Source: Campylobacter sp. MIT 12-8780
GTDB taxonomy: Bacteria; Campylobacterota; Campylobacteria; Campylobacterales; Campylobacteraceae
Length of the DNA: 64,000 bases
Reading direction: 5' to 3'
Assembly (NCBI RefSeq): GCF_006864535.1
Contig: NZ_QHLL01000001.1
Span: forward strand, 237,810-301,809
Below the pieces are notes generated by a model. That model did no database searches. It was not told the DNA's origin and saw nothing but the letters and a program-made list of their open reading frames with translations. Below, in pieces: positions 38,621-48,809 of the stretch; the first letter of the stretch is position 1, and every line of letters begins with the position of its first letter. Both the position numbers and the translations under genes were made by a program.

Positions 38621-39069
38621 TGTATAAAAAAATTTTCTTTTTTGCCCTTGTTTTGCTTGGCATTTTGGCATTTTTTGTCGTGCTAAACACCACTAAAACA
38701 CAAGGTAAAAGAGAGCTTATTAGCGAGCTAAAACCTTTAGAATGCGATCTTAATGTAAAAGATTGTATGTTTGATTTTAAGGGTAAAAAAGTGCTGGTAA
38801 AAACAAGTCTTAAACCTCTTGTTTCTTTGCAAGAATTTGAACTTATACTTGAAAACTTGGGCGATTATAAAAAGCTTAATGCTCGAATTTATGGGCTAAA
38901 TATGTATATGGGCGACATAGTACCAAGCTTTGAAAAAATACACTCAAATTCTTATAAAGCAAATATAGTCTTAAGTGCTTGTGTGATCGATATTATGCGT
39001 TTTAGAATGGAATTTTTTGAGGGTGAAGAAAAGCTTGATTTTTATTTTGATTTTGATGTAAAAAGATGA
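38620..39069 (+). CDS. Membrane-anchored protein of the copper-delivery operon
   Basis: A 149-residue protein with one N-terminal helix (about 5-22) and a periplasmic domain with two or three cysteines (ECDLNVKDCMF; SACVID). It starts at an ATG overlapping the stop of the PCuAC gene (TGATG) and overlaps the SCO gene by 4 nt. I recall the corresponding C. jejuni gene as Cj0910, without known function. A role in copper insertion is inferred from context only. Confidence 0.75.
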   Translation: MYKKIFFFALVLLGILAFFVVLNTTKTQGKRELISELKPLECDLNVKDCMFDFKGKKVLVKTSLKPLVSLQEFELILENLGDYKKLNARIYGLNMYMGDIVPSFEKIHSNSYKANIVLSACVIDIMRFRMEFFEGEEKLDFYFDFDVKR

Positions 39070-39641
39070 GTTGTGTTATGAAAAAGATAGGTTTTTTGAT
39101 ACTTTGTGTTGCGATTGTAAGTATTATTGGGTGTTTTGAGACTGAAAAAAAATACGATTTTTTACTTAATTCAGAGCAAGGTAAGGTAAGCTTAAAGGAT
39201 TTTGAAGGTAAAAAGCTTATCGTGTATTTTGGCTTTAGTTATTGTCCTGATGTGTGTCCAGCGACTCTAGCCCTTATATCAAATGAACTTAAAAAATTTA
39301 AAAACAATGAAATTTTCTTGCTTTTTATCTCGCTTGATCCGCAAAGAGACAAGGATATAAAAGCGACAAATGAATGGCTAAGATATTTTTATACGAATTC
39401 AACCACCTTGCTTGCACAAGATGAAAATGAGCTTGCAATACTTGCTCAAAACTACGGCGTGATTTATAAAAAAGTGCCACTTAAAGACTCTGCTTTAGAG
39501 TATTCTATAGCACACAGCAACGAATTATTTTTATTTGATAGCAAGGGTAAGCTTTTTCAAAGAATTTCAGATCTTAGTCAAAAAAGCCTACACAATGCTT
39601 TTGAGCGTTTTCTTATGCTAGATCAGCAAACAAATCAGTAG
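39066..39641 (+). CDS. SCO1/SenC-family copper/thiol protein
   Basis: A 191-residue thioredoxin-fold protein with an N-terminal anchor ending in a possible lipobox (IIGC, about residue 23). The CxxxC metal/thiol site is in FSYCPDVCPATL (about 58-69) and a conserved His lies in IAHSNELFLF (about 158). SCO proteins help metallate cytochrome oxidase CuA or keep its cysteines reduced. It starts four codons before a second possible ATG (39078). Its 3' end overlaps that of cysM by 29 nt. Confidence 0.88.
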   Translation: MSCVMKKIGFLILCVAIVSIIGCFETEKKYDFLLNSEQGKVSLKDFEGKKLIVYFGFSYCPDVCPATLALISNELKKFKNNEIFLLFISLDPQRDKDIKATNEWLRYFYTNSTTLLAQDENELAILAQNYGVIYKKVPLKDSALEYSIAHSNELFLFDSKGKLFQRISDLSQKSLHNAFERFLMLDQQTNQ

Positions 39642-40533
39642 AAAGATACCTTTCTGCTGTATCATTAAGCATAGTTACGATAATCTTATCTGGGTGTGCT
39701 TGAGCGATTTTGCTCGCCACAAATACATTTGCCCCACTTGAAATTCCAACCATTAAGCCATTTTTTCTAGCCAAAGCTTTAGCTGTATTAATCGCATCTT
39801 CATTGCTGATAGTTTGTATCTCATCAATGACTTTTTGATTTAAAATTTCTGGGATAAAATTTGCTCCTATGCCTTGAATTTTATGTCCGCCAGCCTGTCC
39901 TTTACTTAGAAGTGGTGAACTTTGAGGCTCTATGGCTACAATTTTTACTTTATCACCAAGCTTTTCTTTAAGCACTTCACCCACGCCACTAATCGTGCCT
40001 GCAGTGCCAAAACCAGCGACAAAAAAGTCGATTTTTCCATCAAGATCGTTTAAAATTTCAAGAGCCGTGTTTTCTCTATGTGTGTTTTTATTAGCCAAAT
40101 TTTCAAATTGACTTGGTATAAAAGAGTTTTTTATTTGCTCTTTTAAAGCCAAAGCTTTATTATATGCTCCTTTCATACCTTCGCTAGCTGGTGTTAGCTC
40201 AAGTTTTGCACCAAAGAAAAGCATCATTTTTCTTCGTTCTATACTCATGGATTCTGGCATAGCAATGATGATTTTAAGCCCCAAATCAGCACAAATCATC
40301 GCCAAAGAAATTCCCATATTTCCGCTCGTGCATTCAATGATAGTTGTGTCTTTGTTGATCTTCCCTGTATCAAGAGCATTTTTAATCATCGCAAATGCAG
40401 CTCTATCTTTGATCGAATGACTCGGGTTTAAAAACTCACATTTGCCATATAAGTTTTCTCCAAAGCCCTTTAAGGCTATGAGTGGCGTCCTACCGATAAG
40501 TTCGGTAACATTTTGATATACTTTCAATACCAA
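39613..40533 (-). CDS. cysM: Cysteine synthase (O-acetylserine sulfhydrylase type)
   Basis: A 306-residue fold-type II PLP enzyme. The PLP lysine is Lys42 in NPSHSIKDRAAF, the substrate-loop TSGNMGIS lies at about 69-76 and the PLP phosphate loop GFGTAGT at about 174-180. It makes cysteine from O-acetylserine and sulfide or thiosulfate. The position upstream of hupB on the minus strand matches C. jejuni Cj0912c. Confidence 0.93.
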   Translation of the reverse strand: MVLKVYQNVTELIGRTPLIALKGFGENLYGKCEFLNPSHSIKDRAAFAMIKNALDTGKINKDTTIIECTSGNMGISLAMICADLGLKIIIAMPESMSIERRKMMLFFGAKLELTPASEGMKGAYNKALALKEQIKNSFIPSQFENLANKNTHRENTALEILNDLDGKIDFFVAGFGTAGTISGVGEVLKEKLGDKVKIVAIEPQSSPLLSKGQAGGHKIQGIGANFIPEILNQKVIDEIQTISNEDAINTAKALARKNGLMVGISSGANVFVASKIAQAHPDKIIVTMLNDTAERYLSTDLFADLA

Positions 40534-40633
40534 CTCCTTTTAATAAGATAAAATACCTTTGCATTTTACATACTAAAAGTTTAAAAAGAAATAAAACGAG
40601 ATAAAAAAAGAGTGAAAAAAAGAAAATCAATAC

Positions 40634-40661
40634 AAAAGGCTAGAAAAGCTCTAGCCTTTTT
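40634..40661 (-). terminator. Rho-independent terminator of hupB
   Basis: AAAAGGCTAG and CTAGCCTTTT form a 10-bp stem with a 7-nt loop, 17 nt beyond the hupB stop. A run of T follows on the minus strand. Confidence 0.8.
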
Positions 40662-40677
40662 GGGCTAAAATTAAAAA

Positions 40678-40974
40678 TTATTTTTTCTTTTTAGCTTTAC
40701 CGCCAGCAACAGCTTCTTTAAGGTTTTTACCTACTTTGAATTTAGCTACATTTGTTGCAGGAACTTGGATAGTTTTTCCTGTGCTTGGAACTCTAGCTGT
40801 TCTTGCAGCTCTTTTTGCAGTTGAGAAAGTTCCAAAGCCGATAAAGCTGATAGTATCACCTTTTGTTAAAAGTTCGGTAATAGTAGCGATAACTGCATCT
40901 GTAGCAGCTGTAGCGTCTTTTTTTGTAAGCCCAGAAGTTTGAGCAACTTTTGAAATGAAATCTGCTTTAGTCAT
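40678..40974 (-). CDS. hupB: DNA-binding protein HU
   Basis: A 98-residue histone-like protein with the HU/IHF fold. The signature GFGTFSTAKRAARTAR and the flexible DNA-clamping arm (about 46-72) are clear, with a Lys-rich C-terminus. It bends and compacts DNA. I take the ATG at 40974, with AAAGGAG upstream, over an ATG 14 codons earlier. It has its own -10 and a terminator. Confidence 0.95.
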   Translation of the reverse strand: MTKADFISKVAQTSGLTKKDATAATDAVIATITELLTKGDTISFIGFGTFSTAKRAARTARVPSTGKTIQVPATNVAKFKVGKNLKEAVAGGKAKKKK

Positions 40975-41006
40975 AAAAGCTCCTTTGTTAAGATAAAAAG
41001 TGCCTA

Positions 41007-41012
41007 ATTCTA
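41007..41012 (-). promoter_or_regulatory. Putative -10 element of hupB
   Basis: TAGAAT preceded by TGC (extended -10 type) on the minus strand, 32 nt before the hupB ATG. Confidence 0.5.
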
Positions 41013-41080
41013 GCATATTTTAAATGCTTTTGCAAGAGTTTTTATATAATTTTCATTATAATTTGTAAAATTTTAGGCTT

Positions 41081-42934
41081 TTAGAGCTTGTGTTTCAGGC
41101 TTTTTGCTTTATAATATTCAAATTCGCCACTTTTATCAAGTTCATTGCCTATTTCTTCATATCGTTTATAATAATATAACACAAATTCCCTACACTCCTT
41201 ATCTAAAGGCAAAAATACTTCATCTTTAAGCACGCAAAAACAAGATAAAAACTCACTTGCATCTTTTCTTTGCATATAATGTTTAGCTAGCATTGCATAA
41301 GTGCGTAAAAACTCTTCTTTAAAGCGCTCATAGCCTTCTAAAGTAAAGTCAATACTCAACTTTTCTTCATTAAAATGCAATACTTTTGTTTTAAAAAGCA
41401 AGCTTAAATGGATCAAGCCTTCAGTATAATAAGGCTTTACCTCCTCAACTTTTTGCCAAGCGATAAGTCCAACCGCTCTTTTGATAAGTTCGTGAAAAAC
41501 AGGTAACTTTAAGTTCTCTTGTTCGTGCAAGAAAAAGCTTACTAATCCGCCAGCTGTGGCTTTAAACTCTTCTATATTTTTAAATACGCCACTTTGATTC
41601 ATCAAATTTTCGCTTTCCTTGCTAATGAAAAAAATATGCCCAAACTCATGCCCTATAGTTGAAATTTCATAGACTTTTTTCCATAATTTCTCATTAAAAA
41701 ATAAAATTTCTCTACCATAACTTAAAAAATCCTTTTCAAAAATTTCACTTGCAAGTTTCATAAAAGGCTTACTTTTGGTATTTTCATACACAAAATTCAA
41801 AAAAGCAAAGATTTTTTTACCAGCCTTAGCGCTTACAAACTCATCATTTGGCACAACTTGAGCTGAAAACAAGCCATTAAGCTCCGCCCCATAAAAAAGC
41901 ATAGGCATACAAATATAAAGCTGTGTTTTATCAAGATTATTTTGCACTTCATCAAATAGGGCTTGATCTTTTATATCAAGACTTTCATAAAGAGTTTTAA
42001 AACTTTGTTTTATATCTTTGATAAAGGCTTTAGCGTCAAATTCACTTTCATCATTTAAGCGAATATCCCATTCTAACGCTACTGCATGCGTGTAATTGTC
42101 CTCATAATACTCAAGCGGATGAGCCACTTGTAAAGAAGAGCCAACCTCAAGCCAAGCAAGTTCAGCTTCTTGCCAACGCCAAATCACTTTATCATTATCC
42201 TTTTCGCAAAACGCAAATTTGAGTTTTTCAAGATACTTTATATAAGCAAGATGTTCTTTTTCTTTAGCTTTTGATTGCAAATTTGCAAGGCATTCATCAA
42301 AAAACCTTTCTAAAGCCAGCACTTCTTCTTTAAATACCACCGCATAAGGAGCAAATTTAAAGCCCTTGTCATCTTTCATCAAAGCCCCATAACTTCGCTC
42401 ACAAGGCTGATCTTTTTCATCTTTTTGATACAGCTTATTTGTTTTTAAAAAATGCAAAGCTTCTTTTAACTCCTTAAATTCTCGTGCCAAAAAAGCATTG
42501 TTTTCATCTAAGATGAGCTTGCTCCATTTACTTTGCCACACATTTATCACTTGTCCTATTTGATGCACACTTTGAATAAGTGCTGTATAAAACTCATCTA
42601 AAATTTGAGCAGATTGTAGCTCTTTAATCAAATCCTCGTGTTCTTTTTCATAAAATTTCCTTACTTCATCATAAATTTGATACATTATGTCTTTAATCTT
42701 TTCTTTTGAAAAATTCGCCTTTTCAAGCTCTTGCTTTAATGCTTCTTCTTTAAGATCAACAAAACGGCGTAAAATAGCAAGTCTGGTGTTTTCATTATCT
42801 TCAAGTTCGCAGAGTAAAAGGGCATTTTGAAATTCACTTGGTAAGTTCTTAAAAGAAGCGATATGATCATAATACGCATTGATTTTTTGTTTTCTTTTGT
42901 GAGTAAGTTTGGCTAGGCTTTTAAAATTATTCAT
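41081..42934 (-). CDS. ciaB: Campylobacter invasion antigen B (CiaB)
   Basis: A 617-residue protein without a signal peptide. It matches CiaB by size and by position between hupB (Cj0913c) and the thioesterase (Cj0915) of C. jejuni. In that species CiaB is reported to be exported through the flagellar apparatus and to promote host-cell invasion. A zinc-protease-like motif, GHEFGHIFF, lies at about residue 428, resembling the HExGH of M3 peptidases, so an enzymatic role is possible. It is divergent from the thioesterase genes. Confidence 0.87.
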   Translation of the reverse strand: MNNFKSLAKLTHKRKQKINAYYDHIASFKNLPSEFQNALLLCELEDNENTRLAILRRFVDLKEEALKQELEKANFSKEKIKDIMYQIYDEVRKFYEKEHEDLIKELQSAQILDEFYTALIQSVHQIGQVINVWQSKWSKLILDENNAFLAREFKELKEALHFLKTNKLYQKDEKDQPCERSYGALMKDDKGFKFAPYAVVFKEEVLALERFFDECLANLQSKAKEKEHLAYIKYLEKLKFAFCEKDNDKVIWRWQEAELAWLEVGSSLQVAHPLEYYEDNYTHAVALEWDIRLNDESEFDAKAFIKDIKQSFKTLYESLDIKDQALFDEVQNNLDKTQLYICMPMLFYGAELNGLFSAQVVPNDEFVSAKAGKKIFAFLNFVYENTKSKPFMKLASEIFEKDFLSYGREILFFNEKLWKKVYEISTIGHEFGHIFFISKESENLMNQSGVFKNIEEFKATAGGLVSFFLHEQENLKLPVFHELIKRAVGLIAWQKVEEVKPYYTEGLIHLSLLFKTKVLHFNEEKLSIDFTLEGYERFKEEFLRTYAMLAKHYMQRKDASEFLSCFCVLKDEVFLPLDKECREFVLYYYKRYEEIGNELDKSGEFEYYKAKSLKHKL

Positions 42935-42965
42935 CTTTTATCCTTTGTTGTTGTGAAAAATTGAT

Positions 42966-42971
42966 TATAAT
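42966..42971 (+). promoter_or_regulatory. Putative -10 element of the thioesterase pair
   Basis: TATAAT preceded by TTGAT, 25 nt upstream of the first thioesterase ATG. ACAAGGAG serves as ribosome binding site. Confidence 0.55.
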
Positions 42972-42996
42972 TTAAATTTTAAAACAAGGAGTAAAA

Positions 42997-43437
42997 ATGC
43001 CAAATTTAGATTCTATACAAAAAACAGCGATAAAAGATATGGGCGAAGCAAAACTAAAAATAGTCGCTATGCCAAGTGATACAAACCCAGCCGGCAATAT
43101 CTTTGGGGGCTGGATCATGTCGCAAATCGACCTTGCTGGAACGGTTGCAGCAAGAGAACTTGCACCTGAGCGAACTGTAACTATATCTATGGATAGAGTT
43201 GTATTTAAGCAACCTGTGTATGTAGGCGATATAGTGTGTTGTTATGCAAAAGTGATTAAAGCTGGAAACACTTCTATCACTGTTGAAGTCGAAGTAATTG
43301 CTGATCGAGTAAGCGAAGAGGGCTTTACTATGTGTGTGCCAGTAACTTCAGCCATCGTTACTTATGTAAGCGTAACAAAAGATGGAAAGAAAAAGCCAAT
43401 AGAACCCGAGCTTAAAAGACTTCACGGCTTTGCTTGA
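42997..43437 (+). CDS. YciA-type acyl-CoA thioesterase
   Basis: A 146-residue hotdog-fold thioesterase. The catalytic-loop motif NPAGNIFGGWIMSQID (residues about 29-44) is intact, as is the VVFKQPVYVGDIV strand-turn (about 68-80). YciA-type enzymes hydrolyse acyl-CoA thioesters and may adjust free CoA or fatty acyl pools. It corresponds in position to C. jejuni Cj0915. A second, diverged copy follows 11 nt downstream in the same operon. Confidence 0.9.
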   Translation: MPNLDSIQKTAIKDMGEAKLKIVAMPSDTNPAGNIFGGWIMSQIDLAGTVAARELAPERTVTISMDRVVFKQPVYVGDIVCCYAKVIKAGNTSITVEVEVIADRVSEEGFTMCVPVTSAIVTYVSVTKDGKKKPIEPELKRLHGFA

Positions 43438-43448
43438 AAAGATAAATC

Positions 43449-43847
43449 ATGCAAGAAGCTTTGATTAAAACCATAGCTATGCCAAGCGATATTGACAAAG
43501 AAGGCAAGATCAGCGCAGGTTGGGTAAGCAAACAACTTGATCTTGCTGCTGGTGTGGCTGTTAAAGAGCTTACCGGGCAAAGAAGTGTAACTATAGCGAT
43601 GAATAACATTCATTTCAAAGAGCCGATTTTGGTAGGTGATTATGTTTTGTGCTTTGCAAGGATTACAAAACTTGGTAAAAGTTCGATCAAAATTCAGCTT
43701 CACATAGACTTAAAAAGGCTGGATACTCAAGGCTTTAGCCTCAAAAAAGAAGTTATAAGCGCTGAAGCGACTTTTGTAAGTCTTGATAAAAATGGAAAGA
43801 AAATCGATCTTAGCCTTTTAGATAAAGAAAAACAAGGCTGTTTTTAG
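43449..43847 (+). CDS. Diverged thioesterase-like hotdog protein (tandem paralogue)
   Basis: A 132-residue hotdog-fold protein that aligns with the preceding thioesterase (MPSDID, GWVSKQLDLAAGVAVKEL, VTIAM, FKEPILVGDYV, SLDKNGKK). The catalytic-loop N-x-x-G-x-x-F-G-G has become D-K-E-G-K-I-S-A-G, so the motif Asn, Phe and one Gly are lost while the Asp of QLD is kept. It may be a non-catalytic partner or have a new specificity. It is cotranscribed with the first copy and ends at a bidirectional terminator. Confidence 0.82.
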   Translation: MQEALIKTIAMPSDIDKEGKISAGWVSKQLDLAAGVAVKELTGQRSVTIAMNNIHFKEPILVGDYVLCFARITKLGKSSIKIQLHIDLKRLDTQGFSLKKEVISAEATFVSLDKNGKKIDLSLLDKEKQGCF

Positions 43848-43866
43848 CTCTTTTTTAAGAGCTAAA
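43843..43866. terminator. Bidirectional terminator between the thioesterases and prs
   Basis: TTTAGCTCTT and AAGAGCTAAA form a 10-bp stem with loop TTTT. It overlaps the stop of the second thioesterase and lies 7 nt beyond the prs stop, so it can serve both convergent operons. Confidence 0.7.
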
Positions 43867-43873
43867 TTTAAAC

Positions 43874-44803
43874 TTAAATAAATAAAGAATTTACACTTTC
43901 ATTATGATATACGCGGCGAATTACCTCACCAAAAATAGGAGCTACGCTTAAGACTTTGATTTTGGATAATTCCTCGCGTAAAGGTATAGTATCAGTTACA
44001 ACAAGCTCATCAAGGCTATCTTTAGCTATCCTTTCATAAGCTAAGCCACTAAGCACAGCGTGAGTACAGCATGCCATCACAGATTTTGCTCCATTTTGTT
44101 TAAAGGCTTCAGCAGCTTTAGTGATAGATCCAGCTGTATCGATGATATCATCAACTAAAATGACTTCTTTATCCTTAACATCACCGATGATATTCATCAC
44201 TTCGCTTTCATTTGCTTTTTCGCGACGTTTATCAACGATAACAAGATCAAGCCCCAAACTTTTAGCTACACTCCTAGCTCGTGCTACGCCACCAATATCT
44301 GGACTTGCGATAATAGGATTTTTAAAATGTTTTCCTTGTATGTATTGGCTAAACACTATACTTCCATATAAATTATCCACAGGAATATCAAAAAAGCCTT
44401 GAATTTGTCCTGCGTGAAGATCAATAGTAGCGACTCTGTTAATACCAGCCGTTTGCATTAAATTAGCAACAAGCTTAGCCGTGATAGGCACTCTAGGCAT
44501 AGCTTTTCTATCTTGTCTTGCATAGCCAAAATAAGGAATAATAGCCGTGATAGAACTTGCGCTTGATCTTTTTAATGCATCTGTGAGTATAAGCATTTCC
44601 ATGAGATTATCATTTGTTGGTGCGCAAGTACTTTGTATGATAAAGACATCTTTACCACGCACACTTTCATCGATTTGTATGCTAATCTCGCCATCACTAA
44701 AACGTTTTACGCCGGCATTGCTAATGGGTAAAGAAAGGTATTTTGAAATTTTTTTTGCAAATTCTATATTCGCTGAACCAGAAAAAATTTTATAACCACG
44801 CAT
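43874..44803 (-). CDS. prs: Ribose-phosphate pyrophosphokinase
   Basis: A 309-residue enzyme that makes PRPP from ribose 5-phosphate and ATP. Motifs seen are the flexible ATP loop ARQDRKAMPRVPIT (about 98-111), the metal-site segment IDLHAGQIQGFF and the PRPP-binding VILVDDIIDTAGSI (about 213-226). Length is standard. It lies between the PEB1 permease genes and the thioesterases, as in C. jejuni (Cj0918c). Confidence 0.96.
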   Translation of the reverse strand: MRGYKIFSGSANIEFAKKISKYLSLPISNAGVKRFSDGEISIQIDESVRGKDVFIIQSTCAPTNDNLMEMLILTDALKRSSASSITAIIPYFGYARQDRKAMPRVPITAKLVANLMQTAGINRVATIDLHAGQIQGFFDIPVDNLYGSIVFSQYIQGKHFKNPIIASPDIGGVARARSVAKSLGLDLVIVDKRREKANESEVMNIIGDVKDKEVILVDDIIDTAGSITKAAEAFKQNGAKSVMACCTHAVLSGLAYERIAKDSLDELVVTDTIPLREELSKIKVLSVAPIFGEVIRRVYHNESVNSLFI

Positions 44804-44876
44804 GATAAGCCTTTTGTGTCAAATTCAAAAAATAATTATAACCAAAAATAACTAATACGCACAAAAAACAAAAGTG

Positions 44877-45557
44877 CTAAAACGCATAAGCTGTTTTTTT
44901 CTCATAATACCTTACCAAGCTTGAAAGCGCAAAACAAATCACAAAATACACCCCAGCAACCAAAGCAATCATGGCTAGAATTTGATCAAAGCTTTTAAGC
45001 TGAGCAAGCAGTATTTTTGACTGGTAAGTAAGCTCTGCGATTTGAAGTCCAGCCAAAAAAGAAGTATCCTTAATCGTCGTTACAACTTGGGAAAGCATAG
45101 AAGGAATAACCTTGCGAAAGGTTTGAGGCAAGATGATATAAAAAAGCGTAAAAAAGGTGCTAAAGCCTTGAGAATACGCTGCCTCAAACTGCCCTTTTGG
45201 GATAGAGTTTAGCCCTCCACGAATGATTTCAGCCATAACCGAGCTTGTATAAAGTGAAAAGCCTATAGTCCCCCAAAAAGCACTTGCATAGCTTGCACTG
45301 ATAAAGCTTGGCAAACTAAAGAAATTTGGCAAAACAAAAACAGCAGCAAGCATCCACAAAAGCAAGGGTGAATTTCTAAATACTTCTATATAAAAAGTCG
45401 CAAGGCTTTTAGTGAAACGATCGCCATAATTGCGAATGATAGCCAAAAAAGTGCCAAGTGCTATAGAAATCACACAAGTTGCAAAAGCAATAATAAGTGT
45501 TAAAACAAGCCCATGTCCTAAAAAGGCAAAATTTTGTGCATTAAAAACATTTTCCAT
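44877..45557 (-). CDS. Amino-acid ABC transporter permease (PEB1 system, 2)
   Basis: A 226-residue HisM/GlnP-type permease with about five helices. The ATPase-docking EAA loop reads EAAYSQGFSTFFTLFYIILPQ (here from EAAYSQG, about 145-165). It works with the other permease, PebC and PEB1a to import aspartate and glutamate. It is the last gene of the four-gene operon and starts 25 nt after the preceding permease gene. Confidence 0.9.
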   Translation of the reverse strand: MENVFNAQNFAFLGHGLVLTLIIAFATCVISIALGTFLAIIRNYGDRFTKSLATFYIEVFRNSPLLLWMLAAVFVLPNFFSLPSFISASYASAFWGTIGFSLYTSSVMAEIIRGGLNSIPKGQFEAAYSQGFSTFFTLFYIILPQTFRKVIPSMLSQVVTTIKDTSFLAGLQIAELTYQSKILLAQLKSFDQILAMIALVAGVYFVICFALSSLVRYYEKKTAYAF

Positions 45558-45582
45558 TTTTTTCCTTTATTTTAGCCTTGCT

Positions 45583-47144
<1,562 letters not shown>

Positions 47145-47873
47145 TTAATGATTAAGGATTTTTCCTAAAAATTCTTTAGCTCTTTGAGTTTTTGGGTTTT
47201 CAAAAAAGCTAGATGGGATATTTTCTTCAACTATGGCTCCATCTTCCATAAAGATTATCCTATCAGCTACTTCTTTTGCAAAGCCCATTTCATGGGTAAC
47301 TACTACCATAGTAGTATTGCTTTGATGAGAAATTTCACGCATAACATCTAAAACTTCTTGTATAGTTTCTGGATCAAGAGCTGAAGTTGGCTCATCAAAA
47401 AGTATGTAAGGTTTTTGCGTGCAAAGGCTTCTTGCTATGGCAACGCGCTGTTGTTGTCCGCCTGAAAGTGTGGCTGGATAGACTTTTGCCTTATCCACCA
47501 AACCTACGACTTTAAGGTATTTATAGGCTATTTCTTCGGCTTCTTTTTTACTCTTTTTTTGAAGTTTTATAGGGGCTAAGGTTAAGTTTTCAAGCACGCT
47601 CATATGAGGGTAGAGATTAAAATGCTGAAACACCATAGCACAATATTTTCTACAAATTTGAGTTTTTGTTTTAGGAGTGAGTTTAATCCCACCTACAAAA
47701 ACTTCCCCAGAACTTACTTCCTCAAGTCCATTCATACAGCGAATAGTTGTTGATTTACCAGAGCCAGAAGGTCCTATGATAACGAGTTTTTCGCCATCTT
47801 TTATACTTAAATTGATATCTTTTAAGACTTGATGGGAGCCGTAAAATTTATTGACATGTTTAAGTTCGATCAA
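47145..47873 (-). CDS. pebC: Amino-acid ABC transporter ATPase PebC
   Basis: A 242-residue GlnQ/HisP-type ATPase: Walker [10 protein letters not shown] (about 34-42), signature [15 protein letters not shown] (about 136) and Walker [15 protein letters not shown]. It powers the PEB1 aspartate/glutamate importer. The start codon is TTG with AAAGG upstream. It is the first gene of the operon pebC-peb1A-permease-permease. Confidence 0.94.
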   Translation of the reverse strand: MIELKHVNKFYGSHQVLKDINLSIKDGEKLVIIGPSGSGKSTTIRCMNGLEEVSSGEVFVGGIKLTPKTKTQICRKYCAMVFQHFNLYPHMSVLENLTLAPIKLQKKSKKEAEEIAYKYLKVVGLVDKAKVYPATLSGGQQQRVAIARSLCTQKPYILFDEPTSALDPETIQEVLDVMREISHQSNTTMVVVTHEMGFAKEVADRIIFMEDGAIVEENIPSSFFENPKTQRAKEFLGKILNH

Positions 47874-47917
47874 AATAAAGCCTTTATTGTTAAAATCTTA
47901 AATTTAATAAATAAAAA

Positions 47918-47923
47918 ATTATA
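47918..47923 (-). promoter_or_regulatory. Putative -10 element of the PEB1 operon
   Basis: TATAAT on the minus strand, 45 nt upstream of the pebC TTG, in the gap after the cheR terminator. Confidence 0.5.
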
Positions 47924-47936
47924 TGATATTTTTTTT

Positions 47937-47966
47937 AAAAAAAACTGAATTCATAAAAAAATTCAG
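47937..47966 (-). terminator. Rho-independent terminator of cheBR
   Basis: CTGAATT and AATTCAG form a 7-bp stem with an 8-nt loop, 19 nt past the cheR stop. It is followed by T8 on the minus strand. Confidence 0.7.
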
Positions 47967-47984
47967 CCAATCTAAAAATTTTAC

Positions 47985-48806
47985 TCAATTTCTTACATAA
48001 TAAGTCCCACCTCGCGGAGCAAAAACCTTAGTAAAATACTCACTTTCTGGTATAAGATCAGAATTTCCTACATATAACCTAGCATTTGCATTACTAATCT
48101 TATAAAAGCGGTGCATAAGATCAAGTCTTGATTCATAATCAAAATAAATCATCATATTTCTTGAAAGTATCACATCAAATTTACCAAGCTTTAAAAATGT
48201 ATCCTCAAAAACATTACAAAGCTCGAAACGGCACCGACAAAGTTCGCTTTTTTTAATCGAATAAATACCATTTTCTGCAGTAAAAAAACGCTTTTTCTCA
48301 CTCTCGCCCAAACGATCAAGACTTCTTCCTTTATACTGCCCAAGCTTTGCTTTTGTAATCATCTTATCACTTAAATCTATACCTGTAATATGCACATCTT
48401 TAACCGAATTTAAAGCCGCAAGTATAGCCAAAGAATACACCTCCTCGCCACTTGAGCAAGGTGCGCTTAAAACGCTAGTTGGCTTATCAAGACTTTTTAG
48501 ATAATACACCACTTCCTTAAGCTGGGTAAGCTCTCTATAAAAATAAGTCTCATTGACTGAGATAAAATCAAGCGTTTTTTGCTTTAAGCTTTTATCATAG
48601 TGCAAGCGCAATAAAAATTCCTTAAAACTAGTTATTTTTAACTCTTTTAAAAAGCTATTAAGTTTGATATTTAAGCTACTTTTTTTCTCACTTAAATCTA
48701 TACCGCTCATTTCGTTGATAATCTTGATAAAATTAAAAAGTTCAGCTTCGCTTATGCTGATAATTTCATTTTTCATATAATGAATGCCCCCCCCCCATGA
48801 CGACAT
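47985..48806 (-). CDS. cheR: Chemotaxis methyltransferase CheR with 5' poly-G tract
   Basis: A CheR methyltransferase that uses SAM to methylate glutamates of chemoreceptors, opposing CheB. The SAM-binding core has SAPCSSGEEVYSLA and ITGIDLSDKMI, and the family ISVNETYFYRE and LSRNMMIYFD motifs are present. Two starts are possible. The ATG at 48806, 3 nt after the cheB stop, gives 273 residues beginning MSSWGGGIHY and reads through a G10 tract. The ATG at 48776 (MKNEIIS) gives 263 residues, the usual CheR size, with the tract 10 nt upstream, where it could act as a G-rich Shine-Dalgarno. Tract length should therefore alter translation. Confidence 0.92.
   Translation of the reverse strand: MSSWGGGIHYMKNEIISISEAELFNFIKIINEMSGIDLSEKKSSLNIKLNSFLKELKITSFKEFLLRLHYDKSLKQKTLDFISVNETYFYRELTQLKEVVYYLKSLDKPTSVLSAPCSSGEEVYSLAILAALNSVKDVHITGIDLSDKMITKAKLGQYKGRSLDRLGESEKKRFFTAENGIYSIKKSELCRCRFELCNVFEDTFLKLGKFDVILSRNMMIYFDYESRLDLMHRFYKISNANARLYVGNSDLIPESEYFTKVFAPRGGTYYVRN
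48787..48796 (-). repeat. G10 tract at the 5' end of cheR
   Basis: Ten G on the coding strand, between the two candidate cheR starts. At G10 the upstream ATG is in frame with cheR. At G9 its frame stops at TGA overlapping the second ATG (ATGA). At G11 it stops 4 nt beyond that ATG's last base. Confidence 0.92.
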
Positions 48807-48809
48807 ATG

